NCBI RefSeq assembly: GCF_002192695.1
Contig: NZ_MTLG01000052.1
Location: 186,001 to 250,000, forward strand
Direction: 5' to 3'
Origin: Achromobacter xylosoxidans
GTDB taxonomy: Bacteria > Pseudomonadota > Gammaproteobacteria > Burkholderiales > Burkholderiaceae_B
Length of the DNA stretch: 64,000 nt
Part shown: positions 16,747 through 26,269 of the stretch, piece by piece
Position numbering within the stretch: the stretch's first letter is position 1
Layout of the letters: the number at the start of each line of letters is the position of its first letter
Program-made: the position numbers and the translations under genes
The notes under the pieces: model-generated
The model's input: the letters and a program-made list of their open reading frames with translations, nothing else
Database searches by the model: none
What the model was told of the DNA's origin: nothing

Positions 16747-16780
16747 TCCAGCCCATTCAGTTCTACGCGGAAGCACTCCC

Positions 16781-18919
16781 ATGACGTCCCCCGTCCTGCG
16801 CCAACTGGCGTCCAGCCTCACTCTCAGCGCCCTCGGCCTGTCCACGGCCTTTGCCCAGGAAGCTGGCCAGCTGCGCGTGGCCCCCGCCAGCCAGACGGTA
16901 CCTTCGCTGGCGCCCGTGGTCGTGTCCGGCCAGTCCCTGACGCGCGCCCTCGACCCTGGCCCGCAGCAGGCCCAGGCCGAACTGCAGACCGTGCCCGGCG
17001 GCACCAATCTGGCCCAGCCGCAGCAGGAAGTGCGCCTGATTACGCTGCGCGACGCGCTGGACTACCAGCCCGGCGTGATCGTGCAGGAGTTCTTCGGTGG
17101 GCTGGATCAGCCGCGCCTGAACATCCGCGGTTCGGGCATCCAGAGCAACCCCTTGAGCCGCGGCATCCTGCTGATGCAGGACAGCCTGCCGCTCAACGAT
17201 GCCGACGGCTCCTTCATCATCAGCCTACTTGAACCGCGCAACGCCGGCCTGGTCACTGTGCGGCGCGGCGCCAACGCGCTATCGCCTGGCGCGACCACGC
17301 TGGGCGGGGAGGTCGACTTCCAGTCCCTGACCGGAACCCAGAGCGATGTCATCCGCCTGGGCAGCGGCAGCTTTGGCACCCGCAATCTCACGCTATCCAA
17401 GGGCTTTGACGACGAGCGCCTGGACGGCCGCTTCAGCTTTGGCTACGACAAGTCAGACGGCTACCGCCACCATTCGTCGTCCGAACGTTCCAGCTTCCAG
17501 GGCAACCTGGGCTTTCGCCGCGGCACCTTCGAGAACCGCACGTATCTGTCCTACACGGACCTCAAGTTCGACATCCCCCAGCCCGTGCCCAAGGCCCGCA
17601 TGTATCAGGATCCGCGTAGCGTGCTGGGCGACGGCAATACGCCGCAAGACCTGGCCAACAACGTCTACAAGCGCGATCTGCACCGCGACACCAGCCAGTT
17701 CCGCATCGCCAACCGCAGCTATTGGGGCACGGACGCGCTCAATCAGACCGCGGGCATCTATTGGCAGCGTACCAACGATGACTTCACCAATCCCCAGGTC
17801 GCCAATGTGACGGATGGCGATACCTACGGCCTGGTTTGGCAATTGGCTGGCAAGGCCGGCAGCGTGGACTACCGCGTCGCGCTCGACTGGCAGCGCAGCG
17901 ACATGGACCGCGACCTCTACGCCATACGCCCCGCCGATGGCCGCCGCCTGCAACGCTTCGGCGCCTATGACCTCAAGGCCGAGAACCGCAGCGCGCTGGT
18001 CGGCCTGGATTGGCACGTGACCGAGCAATTGAGCCTGGTCGGCGACCTGAAGTACACCCAGGCGGTGCGCGACGCGCGCGAACGCAACAGCGGAAAAGCC
18101 CTGGACCAGGACTGGAACTACGCCACGCCGCGCCTGGGCATCATCTGGCAACCGGCTGTCGCCCAGCGCTGGTACGCCAACGTCAGCCGCAGCAACGAAG
18201 CCCCGACCTTCTGGGAAATCGTCAATGGCGAAGTGCCCGCGCCCATGAACCCCGCCACCGCGGTCACGTCGATGAGCAAGCTCGACCTGCAACGCGCGCT
18301 GACGTATGAAGTCGGCGGAGACGGCACGGTCCAGATCGCTGGCCGCGACTTGAACTGGACTGTGTCCCTGTACCGCAGCAACGTCGAGGACGAACTCATG
18401 TCCGTCACCAACGCGAACGGCACGCCGGCGGGTACCTACAACTACGCCGGACGCACCCGCCATCAGGGCATCGAGGCCGGTGTCAACGGCAGCCTGCCCT
18501 CTCCTGGCGAGGGGGCGTTCGATTACCGCATCGCCTATACCTTCAGCGATTTCCGCTTCCGCAGCGGTGAGTACCAGGGCAACCGCATCGCCGGCGTGCC
18601 GCGCCACCTACTCAGCGCGGAGGTGATGTACCGCCTGGGTGGATGGCGTTTCGGCCCCAATCTGCGCTGGCTGATGAGCGACACCGAAACCAACCACGCC
18701 AATGCGCCGGGCACGCAGCAGAACGCCTATGCATTGCTGGGCTTCAAGGTCGCATACGAGCACGATGCGCACTGGAGCGGGTACGTGCAGGCTGACAACC
18801 TGACAGACAAGACCTACGCCAGCAGCTATGCCATCCGCAATACGGCCACGCCCGCGATGCCGATCTTTCTGCCAGGCAACGGCAGGTCATTCAGCGCGGG
18901 CGTAGCGTATCGGTTCTGA
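16781..18919 (+). CDS. TonB-dependent outer-membrane receptor without STN domain
   Basis: 712 aa. Signal peptide to about residue 25 (STAFAQE), TonB-box-like region around LAPVVVSGQ, plug with RLITLRDALDYQPGVIVQEFFGG, LNIRGSGIQSN and VTVRRGANALSPGATTLGGEVDF, then a barrel ending FSAGVAYRF. The plug wording is FecA-like, yet the signalling STN domain is missing, so it does not drive a fecI/fecR pair. It presumably supplies the periplasm for the ABC importer encoded upstream. Confidence 0.87.
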   Translation: MTSPVLRQLASSLTLSALGLSTAFAQEAGQLRVAPASQTVPSLAPVVVSGQSLTRALDPGPQQAQAELQTVPGGTNLAQPQQEVRLITLRDALDYQPGVIVQEFFGGLDQPRLNIRGSGIQSNPLSRGILLMQDSLPLNDADGSFIISLLEPRNAGLVTVRRGANALSPGATTLGGEVDFQSLTGTQSDVIRLGSGSFGTRNLTLSKGFDDERLDGRFSFGYDKSDGYRHHSSSERSSFQGNLGFRRGTFENRTYLSYTDLKFDIPQPVPKARMYQDPRSVLGDGNTPQDLANNVYKRDLHRDTSQFRIANRSYWGTDALNQTAGIYWQRTNDDFTNPQVANVTDGDTYGLVWQLAGKAGSVDYRVALDWQRSDMDRDLYAIRPADGRRLQRFGAYDLKAENRSALVGLDWHVTEQLSLVGDLKYTQAVRDARERNSGKALDQDWNYATPRLGIIWQPAVAQRWYANVSRSNEAPTFWEIVNGEVPAPMNPATAVTSMSKLDLQRALTYEVGGDGTVQIAGRDLNWTVSLYRSNVEDELMSVTNANGTPAGTYNYAGRTRHQGIEAGVNGSLPSPGEGAFDYRIAYTFSDFRFRSGEYQGNRIAGVPRHLLSAEVMYRLGGWRFGPNLRWLMSDTETNHANAPGTQQNAYALLGFKVAYEHDAHWSGYVQADNLTDKTYASSYAIRNTATPAMPIFLPGNGRSFSAGVAYRF

Positions 18920-18927
18920 GCGGCAAG

Positions 18928-19878
18928 CTAGCCGCGCGCGCATCCTATCAGCGCCGAACGCGCGCTGTCGAAGTTGCGGCACTCGGATTTCAACCACTCG
19001 GAAAAGACCCGGGTGCGCCGCTCCTCAGGCCGGCGCGACAGCAACACATAGCGCGCCGGCGCGGGCACGTGCTTGCCGAACACGTCTACCAGCCGGCCGC
19101 TGCGGATCTCGTCATAGACCATTGCGCTGCGCCCGATAGCCACGCCCTGGTGATTCAGCGCGGCGCCAATGGCCAGGCTGGCCAGATTGAACTGCGGCCC
19201 CTCCAGGTGGCGGATCCAGCCTGGCCGATGCGCTTGCATCCAGGTGCGCCACTCGATGAACTCCGCGGCGCCGACCCAAGGCGAGGCGTCGTGCAGGAAC
19301 TCGACGCCGTCGAGCGATTTGCCGGTGCGAAACGCGGGGTGCGCGGCCAGGTATTCGGGCGTCGCGACCACCAGCAAGTATTCGTCCAGCAGGGCGTCCG
19401 CTTGCAGATGGCTGTAGTGCGCCGGGTCATAGCGGATGGCGAGGTCTATGTCTTCTTCCTCCATCAGCTTGCGGTCCAGCAGTTGGAACTCCGCCTTCAA
19501 CCGCACCGATATGTCCGGCTGCAAGCGATGGAATTCGGTCAGGCGCGGCATCAGCCATTGCAGCGCGAACGATGGCAGGCAATTGACCTGCAGCGCGGAC
19601 GCCGGCAAGCCCAGCCGCTCGATTTCCTGCTGGATGTCGCCCAGCGCGCGGCTGACTGTCGTGTACAGCGACTCGCCCTTGGGCGTGAACTTAAGGCCGC
19701 GTTGCTGACGGACGAACAGCAGGTAGCCCAGGCGGTCTTCCAACTGCCGGATCTGCTGGCTCACCGCGCTTTGCGTGAGATTCATGGCGGCCGCCGCCCG
19801 GGTGAAGCTGAGATGACGGCCGGCCATGTCAAAACACCGCAGGGCGCCCAGGAGTGTCGAGTCGAAATGGACAGACAT
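18928..19878 (-). CDS. LysR family regulator (DsdC/GcvA-like)
   Basis: 316 aa: HTH LGALRCFDMAGRHLSFTRAAAAMNLTQSAVSQQIRQLEDRLG, typical of the GcvA/DsdC subgroup, then an effector-binding domain. It is divergent from a D-serine dehydratase gene, the arrangement of dsdC-dsdA in enterobacteria, so activation of that operon by a D-amino acid is likely. It converges on the TonB receptor with only eight bases between. Confidence 0.88.
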   Translation of the reverse strand: MSVHFDSTLLGALRCFDMAGRHLSFTRAAAAMNLTQSAVSQQIRQLEDRLGYLLFVRQQRGLKFTPKGESLYTTVSRALGDIQQEIERLGLPASALQVNCLPSFALQWLMPRLTEFHRLQPDISVRLKAEFQLLDRKLMEEEDIDLAIRYDPAHYSHLQADALLDEYLLVVATPEYLAAHPAFRTGKSLDGVEFLHDASPWVGAAEFIEWRTWMQAHRPGWIRHLEGPQFNLASLAIGAALNHQGVAIGRSAMVYDEIRSGRLVDVFGKHVPAPARYVLLSRRPEERRTRVFSEWLKSECRNFDSARSALIGCARG

Positions 19879-19886
19879 AAGTCACA

Positions 19887-19902
19887 CTAATGGCTGAATT
19901 AG
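19887..19902. promoter_or_regulatory. Candidate LysR operator CTAAT-N6-ATTAG
   Basis: A perfect 5-6-5 dyad in the divergent lysR-dsdA gap, 9 bases upstream of the regulator start. Its location argues for autoregulation and control of the dehydratase operon. Confidence 0.45.
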
Positions 19903-19969
19903 AAATGATCGCTATTCTTGCATGCCTCCGGAATCTACGATTTGCGCCGAACCATCAACCCGCAAGTCC

Positions 19970-21283
19970 ATGATGACCGCCAATTTCGATCCTCAGCTAT
20001 TAGAAAATCTTCAAGCAAGAACGCCTTTGCTATGGCTCAACCCAGCTAGGGGAGGGCCCTTGCCCGGCTCCGCGCCGTCCCTGGCTCTGATCGACGAGGC
20101 CGAAAGCCGCCTGGCGCGTTGCGCGCCGCTGCTGGCCGCGTTGTTTCCCGAGCTTGCCGCCGCGGGCGGGCATATCGAGTCCCGGCTGATGGCCGCCAAA
20201 CCCCTGCAGCAGGCGCTGGGCGCCGGCGACGCGTCGGGCAGCTGGTATCTCAAGCGCGATGACGAGCTGCCCGTCGCCGGGTCCATCAAGGCGCGCGGCG
20301 GCTTTCACGAAGTGCTGGCCATTGCCGAGTCGATCGCGTTGGAACACGACCTGCTCAAGGATACGGCGACGGACAGGCGCATCCTGGCGACGCCGCAGGC
20401 CCGCGCCTTGTTCAGCCAGTACGCCGTGACCGTGGGCAGCACCGGCAACCTGGGCATGAGCATCGGCGTCATGGCCGCCGCGCTGGGATTCGATGCCGTG
20501 GTGCATATGTCCGCCGATGCCAAGGAATGGAAGAAGGACCGTTTGCGCAAACGCGGCGTGCGCGTGGTGGAGCATGCCGGCGACTACGCCGAGGCCGTCG
20601 CGGCCGGGCGGGCGCAGGCGCTGGCCGCGCCCCGCAGCCATTTTGTCGACGATGAACAATCCGAGCTGCTGTTCTTCGGCTACGCCGCCGCGGCGCGCGG
20701 ACTGGCGCGGCAGTTGGCCGAAGCGGGGCGCGTGGTCGATGCGGCGCACCCTCTGTTCGTGTACATCCCCTGCGGCGTCGGCGGCGCGCCGGGCGGCATC
20801 AGCCATGGCCTGAAGGCGCTGTTCGGCCCCAACGTGCATTGCTTCTTCGCCGAACCCGTGGCGTCGCCGTGCTTTCTGGTGCAGCTGGCATCGGGTGCGG
20901 ATTCTCCAGTGTCGGTCTACGACATCGGCCTGGACAACCGCACCGAGGCCGACGGCCTGGCCGTCGGCCAGGCTTCCGAACTGGTGGCGTCGCTGATGAG
21001 GCCCCAGCTCGGCGGCGTCTTCACCGTGTCGGATGACGAGCTCTACCTGAACCTGTTGGCGCTGAAAGACACCCTGGGCGTGGAGGTCGAGCCGTCGGCC
21101 GCCGCCGCGGTTTCGGGGCCGGGTTGGCTGGGATCGGCCACCGGACGCGCGTATGCGCCGGACATCGACATGTCAGCCGCCACTCATGTCATCTGGGCCA
21201 CCGGCGGATCGCTGGTGCCCCCCGACGCGCTGCGCGGCTTCCAGGACCACGCCAGGCAACTCAGCCAGCGTCGCGCGGCATAA
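19970..21283 (+). CDS. dsdA: D-serine dehydratase-like PLP enzyme
   Basis: 437 aa from ATG 19970, matching the ~440 aa of E. coli DsdA. The PLP lysine lies in [13 protein letters not shown] (Lys107); the phosphate/cofactor loop is [22 protein letters not shown], followed by [19 protein letters not shown] and [18 protein letters not shown], all DsdA hallmarks. It converts D-serine (perhaps related D-amino acids) to pyruvate and ammonia. The open frame reaches back to 19922, but that start would leave only 43 bases for two promoters. It heads an operon with an MFS importer and an M81 peptidase. Confidence 0.88.
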   Translation: MMTANFDPQLLENLQARTPLLWLNPARGGPLPGSAPSLALIDEAESRLARCAPLLAALFPELAAAGGHIESRLMAAKPLQQALGAGDASGSWYLKRDDELPVAGSIKARGGFHEVLAIAESIALEHDLLKDTATDRRILATPQARALFSQYAVTVGSTGNLGMSIGVMAAALGFDAVVHMSADAKEWKKDRLRKRGVRVVEHAGDYAEAVAAGRAQALAAPRSHFVDDEQSELLFFGYAAAARGLARQLAEAGRVVDAAHPLFVYIPCGVGGAPGGISHGLKALFGPNVHCFFAEPVASPCFLVQLASGADSPVSVYDIGLDNRTEADGLAVGQASELVASLMRPQLGGVFTVSDDELYLNLLALKDTLGVEVEPSAAAAVSGPGWLGSATGRAYAPDIDMSAATHVIWATGGSLVPPDALRGFQDHARQLSQRRAA

Positions 21284-21322
21284 GCCGCAGCACCCAAAAA
21301 CGACATACCAAGGAGAAAACCC

Positions 21323-22642
21323 GTGAGCGGAAGTGCAACCCTCCCCGCCGGCCGCGCAGCGCGCCCGGACCAGCAAGCCTTTGAAGACGCGACCTACAGA
21401 AAGGTCGCGCTGCGGTTCATTCCCTTTCTGATGCTCTGCTATGTGGTCGCATACCTGGACCGCATCAACATCGGCATCGCCAAGCTGAACATGCTGGCCG
21501 ACCTGCAGTTCAGCGAGGCCGCCTATGGCCTGGGCGCGGGATTGTTCTTCATCGGCTACATGCTGTTCGAAGTGCCCAGCAACCTGATCATGCATCGCGT
21601 GGGCGCGCGCCTGTGGATCGCGCGGATCATGATTTCATGGGGCATCCTGTCCGGCATCATGGCTTTCGTCACCGCGCCCTGGCAGTTCTACACAGTGCGT
21701 TTTCTGCTGGGCGTGGCCGAGGCCGGGTTCTACCCCGGCGTGATCCTCTACCTGACCTATTGGTTTCCCAACCGCCGCCGCGCCAAGATGACGGCCATTT
21801 TCCAGGCTGGCATTCCGGTGGCCGGCCTTATCGGCAACCCGCTGTCGGGCTGGATCATGGAACGATTCCATCTGGTCGGCGGGCATCCCGGCTGGCAATG
21901 GTTGTTCGTGCTGGAAGCGCTGCCCACCATTCCGTTGGCCATCGGCGTGCTGTTGATCCTGACCAATCGCGTCCAGGACGCCGCGTGGCTCACGCCGGAA
22001 CAGCGCAAGCTGATCGAGCGCGACATCGCTGCGGACAACGCCGGCCGCGAGCACATGCCTCTGCTGCAGGCGCTGCGCGACGCGCGCATCTGGAAGATCG
22101 TCGCCATGACCTTTCCGGCGATGATGGCGCTGTACACGCTGGGCTTCTATCTGCCCACGCTGATCAAGGACGCCGGCGCCGAGGGCGGTTTGCGCATTGG
22201 CCTGCTAAGCGCCATTCCGTATCTGGTCGCCATGGTGGCCATGATCCTGGTCGGACGCAGCTCCGACCTGCGCCGGGAACGCCGCTGGCACCTGGTCTTC
22301 ATCCTGGTGCTGGGCGCGGCGGGACTGGTCGCCAGCGTGTCCGCGGGCACCAACCTGACGCTGGCCGTCGTCTCATTGTCGGTGGCCGCCGCCGGCATCA
22401 TCAGCTTCTCTCCCATCATGTGGACGCTGCCCACCGCCTTCCTGGGCGGGGCCACCGCGGCTGCGTCGATCGGCATCATCAACAGCCTGGCCAATCTGGG
22501 CGGTTTCGTCAGCCCCTACCTGATCGGCTGGATCCGCGACATCTATCACAGCACCGCGCCAGCCATCTACATCATCGCGGGTTCGCTCCTGGTCAGCGCC
22601 TTGATTGCGCTGAGCTTCGACCCCAAGAAAGTCAATCGCTGA
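21323..22642 (+). CDS. MFS transporter, anion:cation symporter (ACS) family
   Basis: 439 aa, twelve membrane helices. ACS-type signatures: YVVAYLDRINIGIAKL in helix 1, GAGLFFIGYMLFEVPSNLIMHRVGAR, and LGVAEAGFYPGVILYLTYWFPNRRRAK. The family moves organic anions such as hexuronates, phthalate and tartrate into the cell with protons. Starts with GTG at 21323 behind AGGAG with 8-base spacing. It probably imports the substrate of the dehydratase and M81 enzymes. Confidence 0.88.
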   Translation: MSGSATLPAGRAARPDQQAFEDATYRKVALRFIPFLMLCYVVAYLDRINIGIAKLNMLADLQFSEAAYGLGAGLFFIGYMLFEVPSNLIMHRVGARLWIARIMISWGILSGIMAFVTAPWQFYTVRFLLGVAEAGFYPGVILYLTYWFPNRRRAKMTAIFQAGIPVAGLIGNPLSGWIMERFHLVGGHPGWQWLFVLEALPTIPLAIGVLLILTNRVQDAAWLTPEQRKLIERDIAADNAGREHMPLLQALRDARIWKIVAMTFPAMMALYTLGFYLPTLIKDAGAEGGLRIGLLSAIPYLVAMVAMILVGRSSDLRRERRWHLVFILVLGAAGLVASVSAGTNLTLAVVSLSVAAAGIISFSPIMWTLPTAFLGGATAAASIGIINSLANLGGFVSPYLIGWIRDIYHSTAPAIYIIAGSLLVSALIALSFDPKKVNR

Positions 22643-22658
22643 AGGCAAGGGATACGCC

Positions 22659-24176
22659 ATGGCAAACGCTAAAGCTGCCGCGCCGCGACTCGCTGTCGCC
22701 GGCCTGATCCATGAAACCAATACCTATGCCGCCGAGGTCGCCGGCCAGACGCCGCTGCGCGCATTCGAGCAATACGGCAGGGAAGAGATACTGCAAGCCT
22801 TTGACAAATCGAATCACCAGGTCGGCGGTTTCATCGAAGGCGCCAGACAGAAGGGCGCCGAACTGATCTGCACCTTCGTCGGCCAGGCCACGCCCTCGGG
22901 CACGATCGAGGCCCAGGCCTATGCGGAGATGAAACGCAGAATCCTCGACGGCATCCACGCCGCCTTGCCGCTGGACGGCGTGCTGCTGGCGCTGCACGGC
23001 GCCGGCGTCGCCGATGGCATCGAGGACATCGAAGGCGATCTGTGCCTGGCGGTCCGCCGGCTGGTGGGCGCCGAGGTCCCGATTGCCGCCGTCTATGACC
23101 TGCATGGCAACATGACCGAGGCCATGCGGCAGGCCTGCGATCTGACCTTGCCTTGCAAGCTGTATCCGCACACCGATTTTCACGACCGCGCGGTCGAGGC
23201 GGTGGCGCTGTTGCTCGAGATCATCGGCGGCCGGCTCAAGCCGGTAACCGCCATGCGCCGCCTGCCCATGCTGCCCTACATTGTCACGACGCAGGAAGGC
23301 TTCATTCCCGCCGAGGTCAATGCCGTATGCGCCAAGCTGGCCGCGCTGCCGGGCGTGATCGACTGTTCGTGGTTCCATGGCTTTCCCCTTGCGGATATCG
23401 CCGCGCCGTGCCCGGCCGTGGTCTGCACCACGGCGGGCGATCAGGCGCTGGCCGAGCGCTGCGCGAATGAAGTCGCGCAATGGATCTGGTCGCACCGCGA
23501 GGCGTTCCGGCCATCGCTGCCTAGCCCGGAGCAGGGCGTCGCCATGGCGCTGGCCGCCGCGCATGGTCCCGTCGTCGTCAACGAGTACGCGGACAACCCC
23601 GGCGGCGGCACGCCCGGCGATGGCACTTACCTGTTGCGCGCCATTCTGGACGCCAAGCCCGCGCCCGGCGTCTGCTGCTTTGCCTCCATCAACGATGCGT
23701 CGGTGGTCGAGCAGGCGCGCCAGGCCGGCGTCGGTGCGACCATCAGCGTGTCGCTGGGCGCCAAGCAGGGCCGCTTCCAGGGGCAGCCGCTGCGGGTGCA
23801 TGCCTATGTGAAAGCCATCACCGACGGCCGCTTCGTCAATCGCGCAGGCTCGATGTTCGAAGGCGTGCGCTTCGACCTTGGCGCCATGTGCCGCCTGGTC
23901 ATCCAGGGCGTGGACGTGATCGTCGCCTCGCGCGCCGAACAGATCTACGACGAGGAACCGTTCTTCCTGCATGGCATCGACGTGACCGCGTACAAGCTGA
24001 TCGCCATCAAAGGCGCCAACCACTTCCGCGCGGGCTACCGCCGGCTTGCGGCGCAGATCATCTCTGTCGATAGCGTGGGCTTGAGCACTGCCGACATCAC
24101 TTCGTTCCCGCGGGAGCGGCTGGCAGGCGAATACTGGCCGCTGGCGGATATCGCGGACTACGCGCCGCAGCCGTAA
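22659..24176 (+). CDS. M81 family metallopeptidase (MlrC-like)
   Basis: 505 aa, cytoplasmic. M81/MlrC marks: GLIHETNTYA at the N-terminus, LLALHGAGVADGIEDIEGD, AVYDLHGNMT, YPHTDFHDRA, EYADNPGGGTPGDGTYLL, and the C-terminal half FDLGAMCRLVIQGVDVIVASRAEQIYDEEPF. The His/Asp/Glu residues in these motifs bind zinc. MlrC ends microcystin breakdown, but most relatives act on other small amides or peptides. It follows the MFS gene by 16 bases, so its substrate is probably what that carrier imports. Confidence 0.88.
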   Translation: MANAKAAAPRLAVAGLIHETNTYAAEVAGQTPLRAFEQYGREEILQAFDKSNHQVGGFIEGARQKGAELICTFVGQATPSGTIEAQAYAEMKRRILDGIHAALPLDGVLLALHGAGVADGIEDIEGDLCLAVRRLVGAEVPIAAVYDLHGNMTEAMRQACDLTLPCKLYPHTDFHDRAVEAVALLLEIIGGRLKPVTAMRRLPMLPYIVTTQEGFIPAEVNAVCAKLAALPGVIDCSWFHGFPLADIAAPCPAVVCTTAGDQALAERCANEVAQWIWSHREAFRPSLPSPEQGVAMALAAAHGPVVVNEYADNPGGGTPGDGTYLLRAILDAKPAPGVCCFASINDASVVEQARQAGVGATISVSLGAKQGRFQGQPLRVHAYVKAITDGRFVNRAGSMFEGVRFDLGAMCRLVIQGVDVIVASRAEQIYDEEPFFLHGIDVTAYKLIAIKGANHFRAGYRRLAAQIISVDSVGLSTADITSFPRERLAGEYWPLADIADYAPQP

Positions 24177-24217
24177 CTGCGCAGCGGCCCGGCCCTGAAG
24201 AATGTGTGCGGCAGGCG

Positions 24218-24775
24218 CTATCGCGCCGCGCCGTATTCCAGCGCGTAGCGGCTCTGCACGAAGCCGAAAGGATAGGCCACGGTCGCTGCATGCCGCAGGG
24301 CGACGTCCTTCGCCAATTCACCGAACAGGCGGCGCCCGCCGCCGATCAGCACGGGGATCACCGTGATAGTGATGTCGCTTAGCAAGCCAGCCTGGATAAA
24401 GGACTGCACCGTCTTGCCGCCGTCGATGTACAGGCTCTTGCAGCCGTCCGCGCCGGCGCGTTCCAGCAACTCCTCCAGCGAGCCGCCGTGCAGCCGGACC
24501 GAAGCGGGCGCGCTTGCTGGCAGGCTGGCCATGCTGCGGCTGAGCACGTAGACCGGCATTCCGCCGTAAGGCCATTCCGGAAACGAGGCGACCTTCTCGA
24601 ACGTGGCGCGGCCCATCACCAACGCATCCACGGTCTTCATGTACGCGCCATAGCCGCAGTCCTCGCCGGCAGGCACGGTCTGGTTGGCGCTGTCCAGCCA
24701 GTCCAGACCGCCGTCCTCGCGGGAGATGTAGCCGTCCAGGCTGGTCGCGATGAATGATGAGCAGTGCAGTGCCAT
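24218..24775 (-). CDS. RibD C-terminal / dihydrofolate-reductase-like protein
   Basis: 185 aa with the family pattern FIATSLDGYISREDGGLDWLD at the start, VMGRATFEKV, SLYIDGGKTVQSFIQAGLLSDITITVIPVLIGGGRRLFG. These proteins bind NADPH and reduce unknown pterin or pyrimidine-like compounds; many are called YwjB/YyaP-like. It is monocistronic, converging with the M81 gene. Confidence 0.87.
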   Translation of the reverse strand: MALHCSSFIATSLDGYISREDGGLDWLDSANQTVPAGEDCGYGAYMKTVDALVMGRATFEKVASFPEWPYGGMPVYVLSRSMASLPASAPASVRLHGGSLEELLERAGADGCKSLYIDGGKTVQSFIQAGLLSDITITVIPVLIGGGRRLFGELAKDVALRHAATVAYPFGFVQSRYALEYGAAR

Positions 24776-24957
24776 GGCGCGCGGATCCTATCGGTTGCGG
24801 GAAGGCGAAGATGGTAGCGCATTGCCCGTTAGTTGCCGTGGGCCAGGACGCGGGCTGGGTTGCGTTTCCGTCGTTAGCGTGCCCATGATTCGGACGATGT
24901 CCGCGCAGTCCACTCCCGGTCCCGCGGCGCAAGTAGGGCGGTCCAGCCGTGTTTGAT

Positions 24958-24986
24958 CGGAGGCTGTGCAAGCGCGCGAGCCTCCG
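24958..24986. terminator. Stem-loop, likely terminator of the exported-protein gene
   Basis: CGGAGGCT pairs with AGCCTCCG around a 13-base loop, six bases beyond the stop codon of the leftward gene at 24993. There is no U-run, so it may be only a weak intrinsic terminator. The rest of the 24776-24957 gap shows nothing I recognise. Confidence 0.5.
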
Positions 24987-24992
24987 TCCCGT

Positions 24993-26219
24993 TCAGTCGG
25001 AAACCAGATACGCCTGCCCGCCTGGCTTCAGATAGGGCGCCAATGCCCTGAACGGCACGCTGGCGTGCGTGCCCAGGCAAGCGCCCGCCGAGTGTCCAAC
25101 TCCGGACACTGACAGGCTCAGCGCGCCGGGCGCCTGGACGCCCAGCGCCAGGTAGTCGGGCCAGAGGTCCGCGCAGTCTTCCAGATTGGGGCGATCCTCG
25201 GACTGCTGGGCGGCCGTTCCCGCCTTGACGGCCTGTTGCACCAGCCCGAGCAGGGCAGGACTCTTTTCCCCGCCAAAGCTGCGCTTGCCCGGCGCATACG
25301 CGTCGAACACGCGATTCCAGTCCAGGTACTCGCCGCGCAGCAGATCGTAGGTGTAGGGCTCGAAATGGTTGTAGGGATGGGCTCCGCCGCAGTCCAGGCT
25401 GCCCGATTCGGTCACGGTCATCAGCGCGCGCGACAGCCAGGTGACTGTTACGTCCTCTTCATCGAACCCGCCCAGCGTGCCGGCGCCGGGATTGCTGCTG
25501 GTGTAGGCCGACGCCATGCAATCGAGTGCGCCCAGGCTCTTCTGCCAATGGCGCTGTTCCAGCAGATGGTTCGTGCGCTGCAGGACCTGCGCATCGGGAT
25601 GCCGGCTCAGCCGCGGGTAAACGAACTTGGTGCGCGGGTCTTGCCACATGCGGTAGGCCACCACGCCGTCGCCGATCTCCTTGCCGACGGGCTGGGCGTG
25701 TCCGGCCAGCTTCAACGTCTGGTAGGGCGCGCGGGCAGCGTCGATGCCCGCCTGGACGTCGATATCGCCGAGATTGACTTGGTTGGCGCGTGCCTGCTTG
25801 CGGTCCTTTTCCAGCTGCTCCGTGTCGTACTGGGCAACCTGTTTCAGATCGAAGCGGCGCTGCTTGCCGGTGCCTGTGTCGGTCCAGAGACCACGGTAGC
25901 CGTTGGCGTCGAGCGTGCCCTGCCAGGTCGCGGCTTGAGCCGAAGCCCCTTCCTGGCGGGGCTTCGGTTCGAAGAGTTCCTTGGCCGTTCCCCGCAGGGG
26001 GATGTCCACGCCGTGCCTGGCGTAGAAGTAGCGGCCGGTCAATGTGCCGTTGGCCGCTGCTTCGGTGTCCAGCTCCAGCACGATGTCGCCGGCGCCTTGC
26101 AGGGTTCCGGTGTAGACGGTGCGGGGCGCGGCGCAGGCCGGGGCGGCCGACAGGGACAGGACGGCCAGCGTAAGCGCGGTGCGGACGTTGCAATGCATAC
26201 GGAACGGTGAGCGAAGCAT
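24993..26219 (-). CDS. Exported protein of unknown function
   Basis: 408 aa with a signal peptide (TALTLAVLSLSAAPACA, cleavage before APRTV). The N-terminal half has a beta-rich repeat-like region (VYTGTLQGAGDIVLELD, NGTLTGRYFYARHGVDIPLRG, WQGTLDANGYRGLWTDTGTGKQRRF). The C-terminal half contains DCGGAHPYNHFEPYTYDLLRGEYLDWNRVF, reminiscent of RsiV/DUF3298 domains, and several cysteines. No enzyme motif is recognised. Start 26219 or 26198 (MHCNV); neither has a good ribosome site. Confidence 0.65.
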   Translation of the reverse strand: MLRSPFRMHCNVRTALTLAVLSLSAAPACAAPRTVYTGTLQGAGDIVLELDTEAAANGTLTGRYFYARHGVDIPLRGTAKELFEPKPRQEGASAQAATWQGTLDANGYRGLWTDTGTGKQRRFDLKQVAQYDTEQLEKDRKQARANQVNLGDIDVQAGIDAARAPYQTLKLAGHAQPVGKEIGDGVVAYRMWQDPRTKFVYPRLSRHPDAQVLQRTNHLLEQRHWQKSLGALDCMASAYTSSNPGAGTLGGFDEEDVTVTWLSRALMTVTESGSLDCGGAHPYNHFEPYTYDLLRGEYLDWNRVFDAYAPGKRSFGGEKSPALLGLVQQAVKAGTAAQQSEDRPNLEDCADLWPDYLALGVQAPGALSLSVSGVGHSAGACLGTHASVPFRALAPYLKPGGQAYLVSD

Positions 26220-26269
26220 CAGAGGGCCTAGGGTACAAGGGGTAGGGTCGGCTGAATATACCGGAACTG

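Noticed and set aside
24958-24986. Attachment site or mobile-element end
   Set aside because: The inverted repeat is next to a stop codon and best read as a terminator; no integrase, transposase or target duplication is seen.
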